Origin: Reticulascus tulasneorum
Taxonomy: Eukaryota > Ascomycota > Sordariomycetes > Glomerellales > Reticulascaceae
DNA length: 64,000 nucleotides
Direction: 5' to 3'
Assembly (NCBI GenBank): GCA_001557505.1
Contig: LSAX01000002.1
Coordinates: 3,782,001-3,846,000 of the forward strand
Under the pieces are notes generated by a model, which saw nothing but the letters and a program-made list of their open reading frames with translations, was not told the origin of the DNA and made no database searches. Shown piece after piece: positions 20,528-32,207 of the stretch (position 1 is the first letter of the stretch; every line of letters begins with the position of its first letter). A program made the position numbers and the translations under genes.

Positions 20528-22393
20528 AGTAACGACTGCGAGAGAGAGGGAGAGATGTTGCGGAAGGCTCGAACACGATTACAACAGACTATGCGACAAG
20601 GGCATGAGAAAAATCGAGATACTGCAGCTTGAGTATATCACGAGAGACTGGCAATTGTAGGGAAGAAAAGCATTCCCAGTTGCGACGAGAGTTTGTAGGA
20701 GACAGAGGGTGGATTGGGTCGGGCAGGCTAAAAGAGAGTTTAAGACCAGCACCAGGTTCCTCGGTGGATGGCGACACCGAGCAAGCGCCGCAAACAGGAA
20801 AAGGACGCCTTTCTCCCAAGATGGTGCGGTCTCACTACCTACTAGGTATCCGTCGTGCGACAGATTGATTATTGTTTCCAAGCTAAGGGCTAAGGTCAGA
20901 GCCCCGGCGGCAGCCACCGACAGGGCGAACCAAAAGGGAAGCAAGGCCTGGAGAGGGGCGACGCGGCGCGATGATCATTTTCAGATCGGTTTACTGTCGA
21001 CCCCAGCTTCCGAATGCAAGATTCAGGCCTTGCAACAGGATCAATAGACCCTGGATGTTACCTCTGACCATGCTTTTACCTTAGTACTGTGAGCTTGCAC
21101 GCACGCCATGCGTCATGCAGGCCTTGGACGCGCGGGGCTTCCCTTTTTGCCAGTTTCCAGTCACGCGGTCGCTCCTTTGGAGGGCACACGAGGGGCAGGG
21201 CCTGTTGGGAGAAGTTGGAAGGGTGGGATGGAGTGACGTCATTTGGCATCAACCGAGTCGCGGGAAGAAGCAGATGCAGCGCCTTGGCACTGGTTTGTGT
21301 GGGTGCCGAGTTCCGTTATCCCGGTCCATTTCTTTCACCTGTGTCAGTGTTCAGTTCCGTGGCGAGTCAGTGGGCGTTGGCATCGGCTGAAAACTTATTA
21401 ATCTCGGTGCATATTGGCAAGGCGTCGGCGGCCGGGAACGTTTGTTTAATAAGGTAAGGTAAAGTACCGCGGGTAGTCTGGATGTGCTATTTACGTCCCG
21501 AGACACGAGGAATAAGGTATCTTATGACGTGCTGTTGGATGGAGGGGTCAATCAATGGCCTCGGTGAATTGATCTGCCGCCGAATTAACACACATTTGCA
21601 TCAGCCTTATATCAACCCTCGTCAAATGGTGTTTCCGGCATCTAACGTCGAGTCCAAACCCTGATACTTCGCAGGGCAGACTGCGACTATTCCGATTTAC
21701 AACCTGTGTGGGACATGTCCAGAAGCAAATATGTGAATGTGCGTTCTGTCTCTGCTGTGCTTCTCCTACCCAGACTGACGGCGGAAAGCCTCGATATCAG
21801 CCCATTGCTGCGAAGAAGATGGTGAAACGTCTATTAAGCTCAAGGTAGTCAGAAAATGCATATCCTCGACTCGAATCTGAAGCAGCCCAATGATCATCCA
21901 CGTGAGTTTGCCTAGTCGCTGTTCCTTTGTACGGAGGTTATTCGAACCCTCCTTCGCGGACACAAGAATCCCCTTCAGATATTCAGTTAGACAACGAAGT
22001 CCAAGTGCCAACGATGATGAGTGCTTTGTAAGATAGGTCTGGCTCCACGGGCAAATAATATGCAGAATGCTGCCGTAGATAAACCTCTGAATGCCGGTTG
22101 TTGTTGCTGTTGTAGTAGTAAATTTCGTGATATTGGTATTTAAGAGACCTTTGAATCATATGAATTACATAAACCGCCTTTCGCAAAAGCTCCTGCTGTC
22201 ACACAACAAGCAGTATCTGGAAGGTGCGGATGTGTAAATGAACGCCTTCACAATCTTCATCACTGCAGCCTTCCCCTGTTCCTCAATTGACGAACACCTC
22301 TGCAACATTCTCATCAAGCACACATCACCACAACAAACATACCAAGAAACTTCCCACAACACACCTCCCTTGCCACTACTAAACAATCCCACA
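20528..22393. other. Intergenic 1.9 kb, divergent promoters
   Basis: Separates the divergent phospholipase D and Ecp2-like genes. It contains an ATF/CREB palindrome (separate entry). The open frames here show no family features. Confidence 0.5.
21234..21241. promoter_or_regulatory. ATF/CREB-type palindrome TGACGTCA
   Basis: A perfect 8-nt bZIP (ATF/CREB) consensus about 0.7 kb upstream of the phospholipase D start and 1.15 kb from the Ecp2-like start. A single site may be chance. Confidence 0.35.
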
Positions 22394-23071
22394 ATGCAGT
22401 TCATTCTGAATTACCTCTCATGCCTGCTGGCCGGTCTCATCATCGCGACCACTAGCCACGCCATTCCCACCACTGAGATCTCCGCCAACACAACCGTCAC
22501 AAACTGCTCCTGCGAGGCCGCGGCCGAACCCATGCCTGGCATAGAATGTCATGCATTCACCAAGTCTGACGGCACTTGCGACACAATCTTCATTCGCAGC
22601 TCCATCGAGTACGAAGACACCACAGCGGCAGGCAAGCATATGTCCTACATCGATAGCCCCGGAATCGACCAAAATCTCTGCGGCCACAGCCGATTCTGGA
22701 ACCACCGTGACGTGCGTTTCTACGCGCCTATCTCCGACTGCCTCCCCATTGCGGAATGGGCCGATACGCACCAGGGTCAGTGGCGGGTCACAAAGAAGGA
22801 ACTGGACCAACCGAGGTGGATTATTCTTGCCTACCGCGGTGATTGCGCCATTGGCATCAATGCAAAGCCAGAGAACCGGCTTCCGTGGGGCTTGGCCGTG
22901 GGCAACACAGATGTACTCGAGCTGGCCACACAGGCATCTCGAGACTTCAAGAAAGGAGATGTAATGGAGGCACAGGGAGACATGCCGTGTATGTCTTGGA
23001 AGAACGATGACAAACCTGCCACCAAAGTCCAAACGAATTGGTGGATCGTAAATGTCAAGCAAATTCTCTAG
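22394..23071 (+). CDS. Secreted Ecp2/Hce2-domain effector-like protein
   Basis: 225 residues, no intron, with a signal peptide from the ATG at 22394 (hydrophobic LNYLSCLLAGLIIATTSHA). The mature region holds an Hce2-type core: LCGHSRFWNHRD, then ISDCLPIAEW, GQWRV, and RGDCAIGINA followed by VGNTDVLELA. This matches the spacing of Ecp2-family necrosis-related effectors, with cysteines in the expected places. Proteins of this family are secreted into host tissue by plant pathogens, and many are present in non-pathogens too. Role here is inferred from family only. Convergent with the CmcJ-like gene 107 nt away. Confidence 0.72.
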   Translation: MQFILNYLSCLLAGLIIATTSHAIPTTEISANTTVTNCSCEAAAEPMPGIECHAFTKSDGTCDTIFIRSSIEYEDTTAAGKHMSYIDSPGIDQNLCGHSRFWNHRDVRFYAPISDCLPIAEWADTHQGQWRVTKKELDQPRWIILAYRGDCAIGINAKPENRLPWGLAVGNTDVLELATQASRDFKKGDVMEAQGDMPCMSWKNDDKPATKVQTNWWIVNVKQIL

Positions 23072-23178
23072 GTCTGATATGAGAAGGCGATCCTGGCGCA
23101 TTCATGATGTTAGGAAGACCTAGACACATCAAAACAGTAGATCGTAGCAATATATACGGATCTGCCCCCATGCTATTT

Positions 23179-24400
23179 CTAGTCGTCGTGGAACAGTAGC
23201 GCCCTGACCTCAACACTCTCCCGTGCATCTTTATCCTCGTGGTCAGGGTCCTTGAACGCACAATGCGGCACCCGTCTGGCAACTGTCGTGACCGAGTCAA
23301 AGCACTTGATCAGCATCACCTCGTCGGGCTTCTGCTCATTCTTGAAATACCACCGATGCGTGGGGCCGGGTTTCACTGTCCAGGTCTCCGCGCGATGGTC
23401 GGCGTATATCACCGAGCCCGCCACGAGATCGGACTCGGGGACCGAGTTGGCATCAGCGACGGCAAGGGGATCTTTCAAGGCAGTCCTGACAGGACGCCAC
23501 GCGTTGATGATCTGGTACCGGCGCTTCAAGAGATCGTCCGCCTCGTCCGGCAGATTCCATCTCACTACCATTTCGGCGCCTTCGTACGACTGGTCGACGT
23601 GGACGCGGTGGAGCGGTCCCCGCTTTGAGGCGTTGTTCTCCCCGAGCTTGTGCCAGTTCGCTGGGCCGCGGCGCACTTTGTGGTCGAAAATAAACACGCG
23701 AGAAGCGCCGGTGCTGTCCATATTAGAACACTCGCAGCGAACCGGGGCGGATGGTGGATGGGCCACCTCCTGGGCATGCCTTGTGCCCCGCAAATCTGTG
23801 TGCGTGCTTGTACTTACATCCGTTTCAGCAACCCCTCCATCTCGGGGAAGTAGCCTGTCTTGAGCTTGGACTCGTCATCAAACGTCTTCTCGGAGCTCTC
23901 ATGATGGTACAGCTGAAAGCCATGAGAGTCGAGCGTGTATTTTCCCTCATCGCCAGTAATGTCGGTTACGGTGACCGACTGAGAGATCATGGCCCGCTCA
24001 TTGGTCACTTTCGTACTTCACCGCTCTCGAACATCAGCATACAGAGCACCACAGCAGCGAAGACAGCAGGCTGCGCAGGACAAGGGATTTAAGGGTCGTC
24101 TCACCTGCCGACTAGGACTGGAGCAGGTGGTGATCCGTCTTCCGGGTCATTGTAGTAGTTCAAGTCCGCGACAATGGTCCGCCACTGGTCTTGGGGCAAC
24201 CCCCGAGCCCCTGCGGCATCAGGTCCTTCCTGAGACTGTGGTTTGAGGGTATCGACAGCCATGGCGTTATATACAAAGTGTCCACATGTCCAAAACTCCA
24301 CCATCACGGAACCACGACGGGAATCGGCCGTTTTGAACTTCGAGCGTTTTACCCCGCGATGCACAGTACCGGATGCACTGTAGCTCTCCAGATCCATCAT
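23179..24400 (-). CDS. CmcJ/AsaB-like (GA4 desaturase family) oxidoreductase
   Basis: Model complement(join(23179..23713,23818..24015,24105..24400)), 342 residues; introns 23714-23817 (GTAAGT, CTAAT, ACAG) and 24016-24104 (GTGAGA, CTGAT, AAG). Family marks: GKYTLDSHGFQLYHH, TGASRVFIFDHKVRR, HRVHVDQSYEGA with the presumed metal-binding H-x-D, YQIINAWRPV, and HCAFKDP. Members are relatives of the cephamycin 7-alpha-methoxylase subunit CmcJ and of AsaB-type hydroxylases/desaturases, often found in secondary metabolism. No backbone synthase is nearby, so the substrate is unknown. Confidence 0.85.
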
Positions 24401-24572
24401 GATTGTCGCTGGCTGTGGCGATGGACTTTGGAATTGACACTGTGCATTGGCAAGGGGCAACAACCTCTAACCCCGCCTGACGTCTTTCACCGACTCCTTT
24501 TGCTAAAACCTCCCCCAGTCTCGGACGACATACTTTCAAAGACGCTTGCTTCGCCGCTAATTCTCTACAACA

Positions 24573-25427
24573 ATGGCAGCCGTTAGCATCCCTCCTGGAG
24601 CCACCCTCCTTTCAACCTTCAAGAAGTCCTTTGTTGACGTGCCAATTGACGCCGACGACGACAATGCCATCTCCACTTCTGAGTTCCTCGACGCCGCCGA
24701 GTCCCTGATCACCATCTTCGGTAGCTCTAGCACCACGGCCCCGTGACAGTGACAGCTTAGTCTAATATGGCACTCTAGATGCGCTAGGATCCGTGGCTTT
24801 CTCCCCAGTCAAGAATGATATGAATGGAAATATCAAGGTAAGGCGTTGCAGTCAACTTTTGTTCCAGTCCAGCCTGTGCCAGCACCAGTCCTCTTCGTTC
24901 TTGTGCATTTGTCCCGTTTCAGACCACATAATAACAACGTATTGTCTATGAATAGAAACTTCGCGAAAGATTACTCGCCACGCCGGCTGAATCCATGAAC
25001 CTCCAAGACCTCTGCCGAAACGAGCTCAAGACAAAGAAGCACTCAGCGACGGAAGGCCTGTTATGGCTAGTCCGGTGAGCCCAAGAAACATCTTAGCAGT
25101 GGAGGGGTATTGACGAATGGATTCGTATACAGTGGCTTAGAATTTACCTGCATCGCGTTGAGCCAGAATGTCAGCAAACCAAGCGAGGAGCTGGCAGACT
25201 CGTTCCGTGCGGCATATGGCGTCACCTTGAAGCCCCACCATAGCTTTATCGTCAAGCCCATCTTCAGCGCGGCCATGAGCGCCTGCCCGTATCGAAAGGA
25301 TTTTTACTCCAAGCTGGGCTCTGACCCTGAACAGGTTGCTGCGGAGTTACGAGTATACCTGGCATCTTTGGAGAAAATCGTCGGCATCCTCAAAGGATTT
25401 CTCAGCAGCAAGGATGCCAAGTGGTAA
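24573..25427 (+). CDS. Glycolipid transfer protein (GLTP/HET-C2 family)
   Basis: Moves glycosphingolipids between membranes. Model join(24573..24720,24779..24837,24956..25074,25133..25427), 206 residues, all phases consistent. The sugar/sphingosine site residues are in place: Asp63, Asn67 and Lys70 in KNDMNGNIKKLRE, Trp106 in TEGLLWLVRGLEFT and His145 in LKPHHSF. The C-terminus is YLASLEKIVGILKGFL. The closest well-known relative is HET-C2 of Podospora anserina, where alleles of this GLTP trigger vegetative incompatibility with NLR partners. Any recognition role here is inference. Starts 172 nt from the divergent CmcJ-like gene. Confidence 0.92.
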
Positions 25428-25864
25428 GGTCGGGCTGTAATCTATGCCCAAGGAAAAGACACATGCTGCTATCTCGATTAGAATATGGCGGCACCGAACG
25501 CTCAGTGCGAGCTTTCAGTACAACATCAAAAGCTTGCCTGTCAATTAAGCTAATTTTACCTGAAATCTGTTGTATGCACCAATGCAGAGTAGCCAATGTT
25601 CTTTTACTACAAACATTATGCGTTACTTGAACACAAAAGGCTTATCTGAACAAGACTTGGGTTTCACATTGTGTAAGAATCAAGGAGTTTCCTATCCATT
25701 GATGTTGTCTTCACCCAACCAATGTTCGATGGGCCAAAGATAGCCGGACGTTCGTTCAGCTGCAACTCGCCGATATCAGAGTGACATCTGACCCATCTCC
25801 ACCACTGAAGCCCACATCCGGCGACCTGAAACCGCAAGTATCAGTCGGCCTCAGCCTCGATGTG
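25428..25864. other. Intergenic, no gene seen
   Basis: 3' regions of the convergent glycolipid transfer protein and small secreted protein genes. Confidence 0.5.
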
Positions 25865-26216
25865 TTATGGCGCTACCTCATCGGGTGATCTCGGCTTGCA
25901 GGGCGGATATTTGTCGCAGTTATCAACTATGGAACCATCCAATCAGTATTCAGTCCAATCTACGTTCAAACGTGTCGAGTTGACACTACCCATGGTGATG
26001 TTACTTACAGCACCATTCTATCGCAGGAAAGACTGGGAACCAAGTATGACAAGTCTGCTTGCATGTTTCTTGACACCTCTCCTGCCTTGCAGCAATGCCT
26101 TTGGAGAACAGATGGTCAATCCATTCGATCTGACGGGCTTCTGGGTCGTAAAGAACTGGAGTTGTGGCTGCGGTCTGCAAGCTAAGGAGCATGGCTAGAA
26201 GAGAGGTGACGCGCAT
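25865..26216 (-). CDS. Small secreted six-cysteine protein
   Basis: Model complement(join(25865..25926,26009..26216)), 89 residues. The intron (25927-26008) has GTAAGT, an ACTGATT branch and CATAG, and splices in phase (EWC-FDNC). The protein starts MRVTSLLAMLLSLQTAATTP, a clear signal peptide. The mature ~70 residues have exactly six cysteines (C-x3-C-x3-C in ERCQETCKQTC, then EWC, DNC, PPC). Size, secretion signal and even cysteine count fit a candidate effector or extracellular peptide. I know no homologue. An upstream in-frame ATG at 26273 would add 19 residues and blur the signal peptide. Confidence 0.6.
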
Positions 26217-26527
26217 TGTAGAGCTGGAGTTGAAGTGAAATGGTAAAACTTGAACGAGACTGGGATGAGTCAAAGAATATGTAGTCCGTCAGCCTTGTGT
26301 GTTTTCTGCACGCACGGTCTTTTAGGACCAGTCGAAACTTGAGAGACAATCCATGGTTAGAGACAATGGTAAACTTTGCAATATACGGGTAACTCTATAA
26401 CGATCGTATTTGAACAATATTTAGCATGCAAATAAACTTCTCACTCCACCAGGGCTTTTCAATCTTGAATAATCCAGCAGCTCTTCGACCCACTCGTTCT
26501 GGTCGCCGCTGAGCTCGACATGGTAGC
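26217..26527. other. Intergenic, no gene seen
   Basis: Promoter side of the small secreted protein; AT-rich, with no supported feature. Confidence 0.5.
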
Positions 26528-27661
26528 CTATGATGTCTTCCAACCCGCCTCCAGCACGTCTTTCACAGTTCTCGTTTTGATGTCAGGGAACAAAGAGTTC
26601 AACGTCTTTTTAGGCTTGAGATCAAACGCGCCTTCCTGCAACCACAGGCCGAGACTGGACAAGAAGCCTTGTTGAGCCGCCTTAGGGAAGAACGGGTAAG
26701 ACAGAACTTGAGAGGGCAATTCAGTGACTTCCCCCGTCTTCATTTTCTCGAGGCTGTCATAGGTGACATTGAATTTTGTTCCTGTGTGTATCAGATTAGC
26801 GACAAATGTACTTAAATGTCCAGCGTCATATCTGGAAAGACTATACCTTTGGCCGCCTCGGCGAGCTTAACAAATTCATTCCACGTCATCTTGTCTCCTA
26901 TGGCGAAGAATGCGGGGTCCCATTTCTCCAAGGCCAAGACGGCCGCGACGAATTGTGCAATATCCGACGTGTGGGTGAAAACAACAGGTATGTCGCCTGA
27001 CCCTGGGATGGCTGCAGTGTTGTAAGCCATGTCAACTACTATTGTCAACTGCGTCATATGCGACGACACGACTGGCGTGCCCCAATAGTCGAGAAGGACA
27101 CCGATATAGAATATGGTATACTCCAAATTCTTCGTCTCTCTCAGTGCTGCCAGAGCTTCGAGCTTATAAGCTGCAGAAGGTAATCGGCTCGCGTCCCTTT
27201 GAACTGGTCAGCATCCATCCGGTGGACTAGCCTCAGCCTCTACATGGAAGTAATCTCACGATTCCTTAAGCGGTATGCCCCATTCGCTAGAGATCATTCT
27301 AGTTGTATATTTGGATGCGTCACAAGCGCGTATGAGCTGTACCTCCCCGGGCGGACCCTCTGGGGAGCCCATAGTCAATGCCGAAATAACGGTATGGACG
27401 TTGTTGTCTTCGAGCACCTTCGTCAGGGCATCGACATTGAAGTAGTCAACAACTATAATCGGAACGCCTAGTTTTGCTTCTAGGGAAGGGTTTGCCTATT
27501 TTAGATGACGAATGATTAGGAGACTGGGGCAGATGCAACAGGTGACTGGATAATACCTTTCGTCCGAGAATCTTGACTTCATACTTTCCAGTTGCCACGA
27601 CGGCCTCAACGAGGGTGCGGCCGATGCCGCCTGTGCCACCTGCGATAGCGATGACTGTCAT
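26528..27661 (-). CDS. NmrA-like / isoflavone-reductase-like NAD(P)-binding protein
   Basis: Model complement(join(26528..26781,26847..27196,27260..27495,27557..27661)), 314 residues, phases consistent. The Rossmann motif IAGGTGGIGRTLVEAVV is at the N-terminus. After it come VVDYFNVDALTKVLEDNNVHTVISAL and MISSEWGIPLKES, then YTIFYIGVLLDYWG, TSDIAQFVAAVLALEKW and DKMTWNEFVKLAEAAKG, the usual order of the atypical SDR NmrA/PCBER group. Members either bind NADP as sensors or reduce small aromatic compounds. It is transcribed divergently from a Zn2Cys6 regulator, which could control it. Confidence 0.9.
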
Positions 27662-28295
27662 ATTTGGTCTTTGAGGAAGAGCTTGAAGAGTCGTGGAATA
27701 TTGGACTTGAAAAGTAGGGGGGAAGTAGGCAGCGATGTTGATAGGCTCGAATTTGGTGATGAGCAGATATGACAGGAGGAACGCTCTGCATCTTATTATA
27801 CTTCTTCGTTTACAAAGGTACTTGCTGTATAACTCCTATCAATTACTGTTCGACGGACTTCTTCGACACATTGGAGCCGGGTACAAATTGCATCCGGAAC
27901 CAGACCAGCAGTCTAAGTGTCACTGGCTGACCGATGCGTGAAGAGCAGGTCTCCAACCAATAGGATGCCGGATGCGAAATCATAAACGGGAATAAATGCC
28001 ATCTCAGGTCGGTTATCGCCCGCTCACCAAGCACAGGGTCTGGTCTTCGGCGGAAGCAATTTGCTTCCGAGTCATCCCGCGATCCACTGTTTGGGCCAGC
28101 ACCGTGGGGTAATTTATAAGTTCGGCGTAGAGACGCTTAAAAAACATCCGGACGATCAAATCTACCTGGCTTAGTCAAATCCCGACGGACGCCGGTGTTT
28201 CGATTCCTTATATGCGGCAGCTCTTTGCTTCCGAGGCTCAAATTGTAGCAGCCAATGCTACGGAGCTGCGGGTTGCGAATGAAGCATAGACGACC
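27662..28295. promoter_or_regulatory. Divergent promoter region, NmrA-like / Zn2Cys6 regulator
   Basis: 634 nt between two divergent starts. Likely shared control region, but no specific operator could be defined by eye. Confidence 0.4.
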
Positions 28296-30650
28296 ATGGA
28301 TGCCGCACGCGATGACGATGACCAACACCCGAAGACACAGCACAGGGTTGTACGGACCGTTCAAGTAAGAAACAAGTCGGATTCCCTGCAACTGATCTGA
28401 CACTCTTGGGCAAAGGCATGTCTCCGATGCAAACAGAAGAAGATTCGCTGCGACGGATGCTTACCAGCATGTTCCACTTGCGAGATCCGAGGGCTGGAAT
28501 GTGATTACCAGCCGGTGCAGAGGAAGCGCGGCCCTGGAAAGAGGTTCACCTTACTTCACTGCGTTACTGCGTAGCAACGGACTACTGACGTGCCACAAGC
28601 AAGAAATATGTGCAAGTACTGGAGGACCGACTTTCCAGAATGGAGTCTGTGATTCGTCGTTCGGGTCTCTCAGAGCTGGACAATGCGTCGGAAGCTGGTC
28701 CATCTAGATCAGACATGTCTCAGCTTGATAACAATGCTGCGAACGTGAACTTGGTCTTTCCACGTGCAACTACGGACGATCATTCTGCCAACGGCCGCTT
28801 AATGGATACGGAATCTGCCTCAGAGCATAACAGCGCGCATACTTCAGAGGTTCCTATTGCAATTGCTTCGGATACATCCAGATTTACAACAGAATTCGCC
28901 TATAAGCCACTCTCCGGTGCACCCTTGAACGGGTTTGACCCTTTGCACAAGAGTCGAGAGCTCTTCCAGATAGCCGAGTCCCGTTTGAATGATATCAGGT
29001 CGCAAACAACTCCGGAAATCTTCAAGAAGCAGTTATTTTCACGAATGTATCTGTCCGACCGCACAGCCCGAGTTCTACAAGGAATACTCGAAGATGTTTT
29101 TGCTGCCTACCCCCTGATTGTTCAGGTTTCTTTCACGGAAGATCTTTCTAAGTTCGAGGGATCGGGCAACTATGCATGGTGGGCCTGCCTGAATGCTGCT
29201 GTGGCGATGGGGTTCAGGCATAGAGCCGCGAACTCTGCAATTAGGGATATATCTACTGTCGCCTGGGGCTTCTTCAAGAACTCCTTCGCAGTCTTCCCGC
29301 AACTGGTGGCTCAGGGGAAAGATCTTATGGCTGTCGAAGCCATTCTGGCCATGGCGCTTTTCATGACTGGAACGACGGACTCACGGACAACCGCGCTTCT
29401 GGTGTCATCTGCCATCAGGCTTTATTACACTATTGGCTTACACAGGACCAGCTCAGCTCCGATGGTGGATTCTGAAGAGGCAGTTCGGCACAATAGAGTT
29501 TTCTGGGTAGCCTACATCCTCGACCAGGAGATGAGCATCAACCACGGACTGCCCCCTACGCAAGATGACGACGATATCGACTTGGAACTCCCCCTTCAAA
29601 ATTACCCGGACCAAGGTTTGGAAGCATCGTTTAGACTCAGAGCTGAGCTCGCCACCATTCAGTCCATGATTTACAAGCGGCTTTACAAGGCGAAACGACT
29701 CAGACAACCGGATAATATGTTGTGCGAGACGATCTCCGAACTCCGACTGAGGCTTGAGGAATGGAGAGCAAATGTACCGTCGCAGATTCGGCCAAATCTC
29801 GACATCTCTCCACCAGCGGAGCTGGACATGAGTGCAGATATCCTCAATCTGCACCTTGTCTATTATAGCAGTGTGGGTATGGTTCATGAGGCTGCAAGAC
29901 GCCACAGTTCATGGAAGAGTGGAATTCCGCACCCATTAGTTCGCCTCTCAATAGACGGATACAGAGCAGCAGCTCAGGCGACCCTGAATTTGGTGCCATT
30001 TTTGCAGACTTCACCATTTTCAGATCTTTGGTCCGTCCAACCCCTTCACATACTCCCAAAGCCTGCTAACATATGCAGGCGTACACTGTCCTATCCCATC
30101 TGCGCGTGTCTCGTTCTTCTTGCGAGCGTGCTTGAGAGACCGACAGGTCCTGGATCCCGATCGGATGTCAAATCCATAGGATCACTCGTAGAATTCCTAA
30201 ACCAAGTGCAGTTTGAGGACGGATGTCCGCCCACACAAATCTTGACCGGCTGTACACAGATGGAATTGATCGCCAGGACAGCAATCGAGGAGATCGAGAA
30301 CTCGCCTCGGGGCCGGCTTCAAGGCCTGGCGATCGTCGATGCAGGAACTTTTCCATACGAGCAAAACTACGAAAGAGCTCAGGTAAGTTTCAACGATGAA
30401 ACTTTGCTAGCACTTGTGCTTGGAATTAACAATCGCATAGACTCTTTCGACTTTGTTAGGGGAATGCACGAGTCACATGTACTTGGCTCAGGGCTTAATG
30501 GGGAACTTATCAAATCGGGACGACAAAGCTATTGATGTGTTGTCAACCATGCTTGGTGTTCCACGGGTGGTTAATGGGTCTTCTGGACCATTTGGTACGG
30601 AGGTGCTGTACCCAGAAACATATGGATTTAGCTTCGAATCTGTCACCTAG
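28296..30650 (+). CDS. Zn2Cys6 fungal-specific transcription factor
   Basis: Model join(28296..28364,28416..28543,28600..30382,30441..30650), 729 residues. The DNA-binding cluster at residues 25-52 is CLRCKQKKIRC then DGCLPAC-STC-EIRGLEC, with an extra cysteine at 38; a basic linker and a short coiled coil follow (VQVLEDRLSRMESVIRR). The fungal_trans middle homology region is centred on TTALLVSSAIRLYYTIGLHR and VFWVAYILDQEMSINHGLPP. Exon 1 (23 codons) and the zinc exon are each short. The junction at 28543/28600 was chosen for phase, and an acceptor 4 nt later would break the frame. Nuclear; its target may be the divergent NmrA-like gene. Confidence 0.88.
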
Positions 30651-31265
30651 ATCCGCTAAAGAGCCAGGCGAATCTTTCCTCATGGGCAGATATGAGGTGG
30701 CTGAACTACTGTCGTCAAAATCCTTGTCGGAGACTTATCTCCATTTGCAGCCCCTAGTAGCGGGAAGCAAAAAGATAAGTGAATATGGGACAAATATCGG
30801 CCAGAAATGCGTTCAGCCATTCCATAAGTGACCAGACTTCAATAAGGTTAGCGGTTTGGATGGCAGAACAGATCGAATCGTTTCTCCAGCGCGTGTACCA
30901 CGGTATCGACACTCAGAGAACAACCCAGAATGCCGTGTGCTGTGGTGAAAATCACTAGCTAGTCGCAAGTCTCGCAAGGTCGTGCGACAAACCCAAGCTT
31001 GACCTGCAATCGCTAATGCCCAGAGAAGCAGTCCCATGGATCAAGCCATCTGGTTTCTGAGATAACCTAGGTACAGTCGGCAGTTGTAATCCAGGTTTAT
31101 TGAGATTGAAGAAAATTCTGAATTTATCTATTGATTAATGCCTAGAATTCTTTCTCTTCAACTATTTAACTGCGCAGCATCGAAGTTCCACGACCGAAAC
31201 GTACTGTTAGACCTTTAAAGATTCCCTTACTTCGCAGCTCCTCATCGGCCAGGAACTCCTTGACC
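30651..31265. other. Intergenic, no gene seen
   Basis: Holds the 3' region of the regulator and the promoter of the next secreted-protein gene. Confidence 0.5.
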
Positions 31266-32207
31266 ATGCACGCATCATATGTTTTCATTCTTCTCGGAGC
31301 TATTGCACCTAGTGTATTTGCGCTCCGGCATCCAAAGGTCGAAATCGAGGACGGCACTAATGCTGTGGACGACGGTCCATACGGAACCAGTCCCGACGCA
31401 TGGGCGAACCTCCTCCACAACCCCGACTATATGAAGGAGACCCCCATTTACGGCCCCAATATCACTCTGCCCTACACGGTTGGAGGACCGCCAGTGAAAG
31501 GCTGGACGCTCTCCTCCATCATCAAGAACAACATTGCCCTCGAATACGCCACTGATCGTTTCCTCAGTGATGAGGACCGTCAACACCATGTGATCGCCGG
31601 GGGGGCTCTGCTTATCAATCCACCTGAGATACTTATCAACGATCAACTCGAGCGCCATAGAGAGTTCAATAGCAGGGGATGGCGCCTGTGCGTCACCACC
31701 TTCATCCCAAAGCTCCAGGATGTGAGGAGAAAGCTCGCAAACGACGACGGATCATGCAGCAGCATCTTCAGCAAGCAGTGCCTTCGGAAGATTGAAGAGG
31801 GAGTTGAAGGGGCCTGGAAACTCCCTCCGAAGGAGTCTCGTGAGCTCGAGAAGTGCCCTGTTGCTGAAATCCCCGATGAGTGCAACCCGGGTGGCAGTTG
31901 GGTGGCCACCACCAACGAAGTGTCGTTGAAGTTTGGCAAGTTTGACACCCCCGAGATCGACTGGCTGCGTGGCGGGCAGCTCGCGTCTTGGGCCACCGAG
32001 CCGGTCAACCGGAACAATAAGATGGCCCTCAAGGCTGCAGCGGACTATGTAAACCCAACGGTTCTTACTTTCTCGTACCAGAAGGGATGGGGTACTGTCC
32101 ACAGCCGCACTCCATCATCGCAGATTTACTGCCCAACGATCAAGGACAACATTGATTGTTCGAAGAGCTGGGGAGGACAGTACGGTCGTTGTGCCCAGGA
32201 AGAGTAA
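31266..32207 (+). CDS. Secreted protein of unknown function, eight cysteines
   Basis: 313 residues, no intron, start ATG at 31266 (an in-frame TTG at 31260 is not used). Signal peptide MHASYVFILLGAIAPSVFA. The mature protein has eight cysteines, one glycosylation sequon (NIT), and segments such as WANLLHNPDY, GGPPVKGWTLSSIIKNN, GSWVATTNEVSLKFGKF and CPTIKDNIDCSKSWGGQYGRC at the end. I do not recognise a catalytic motif or family, and it is either a fungal orphan or an under-described secreted family. Confidence 0.72.
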   Translation: MHASYVFILLGAIAPSVFALRHPKVEIEDGTNAVDDGPYGTSPDAWANLLHNPDYMKETPIYGPNITLPYTVGGPPVKGWTLSSIIKNNIALEYATDRFLSDEDRQHHVIAGGALLINPPEILINDQLERHREFNSRGWRLCVTTFIPKLQDVRRKLANDDGSCSSIFSKQCLRKIEEGVEGAWKLPPKESRELEKCPVAEIPDECNPGGSWVATTNEVSLKFGKFDTPEIDWLRGGQLASWATEPVNRNNKMALKAAADYVNPTVLTFSYQKGWGTVHSRTPSSQIYCPTIKDNIDCSKSWGGQYGRCAQEE

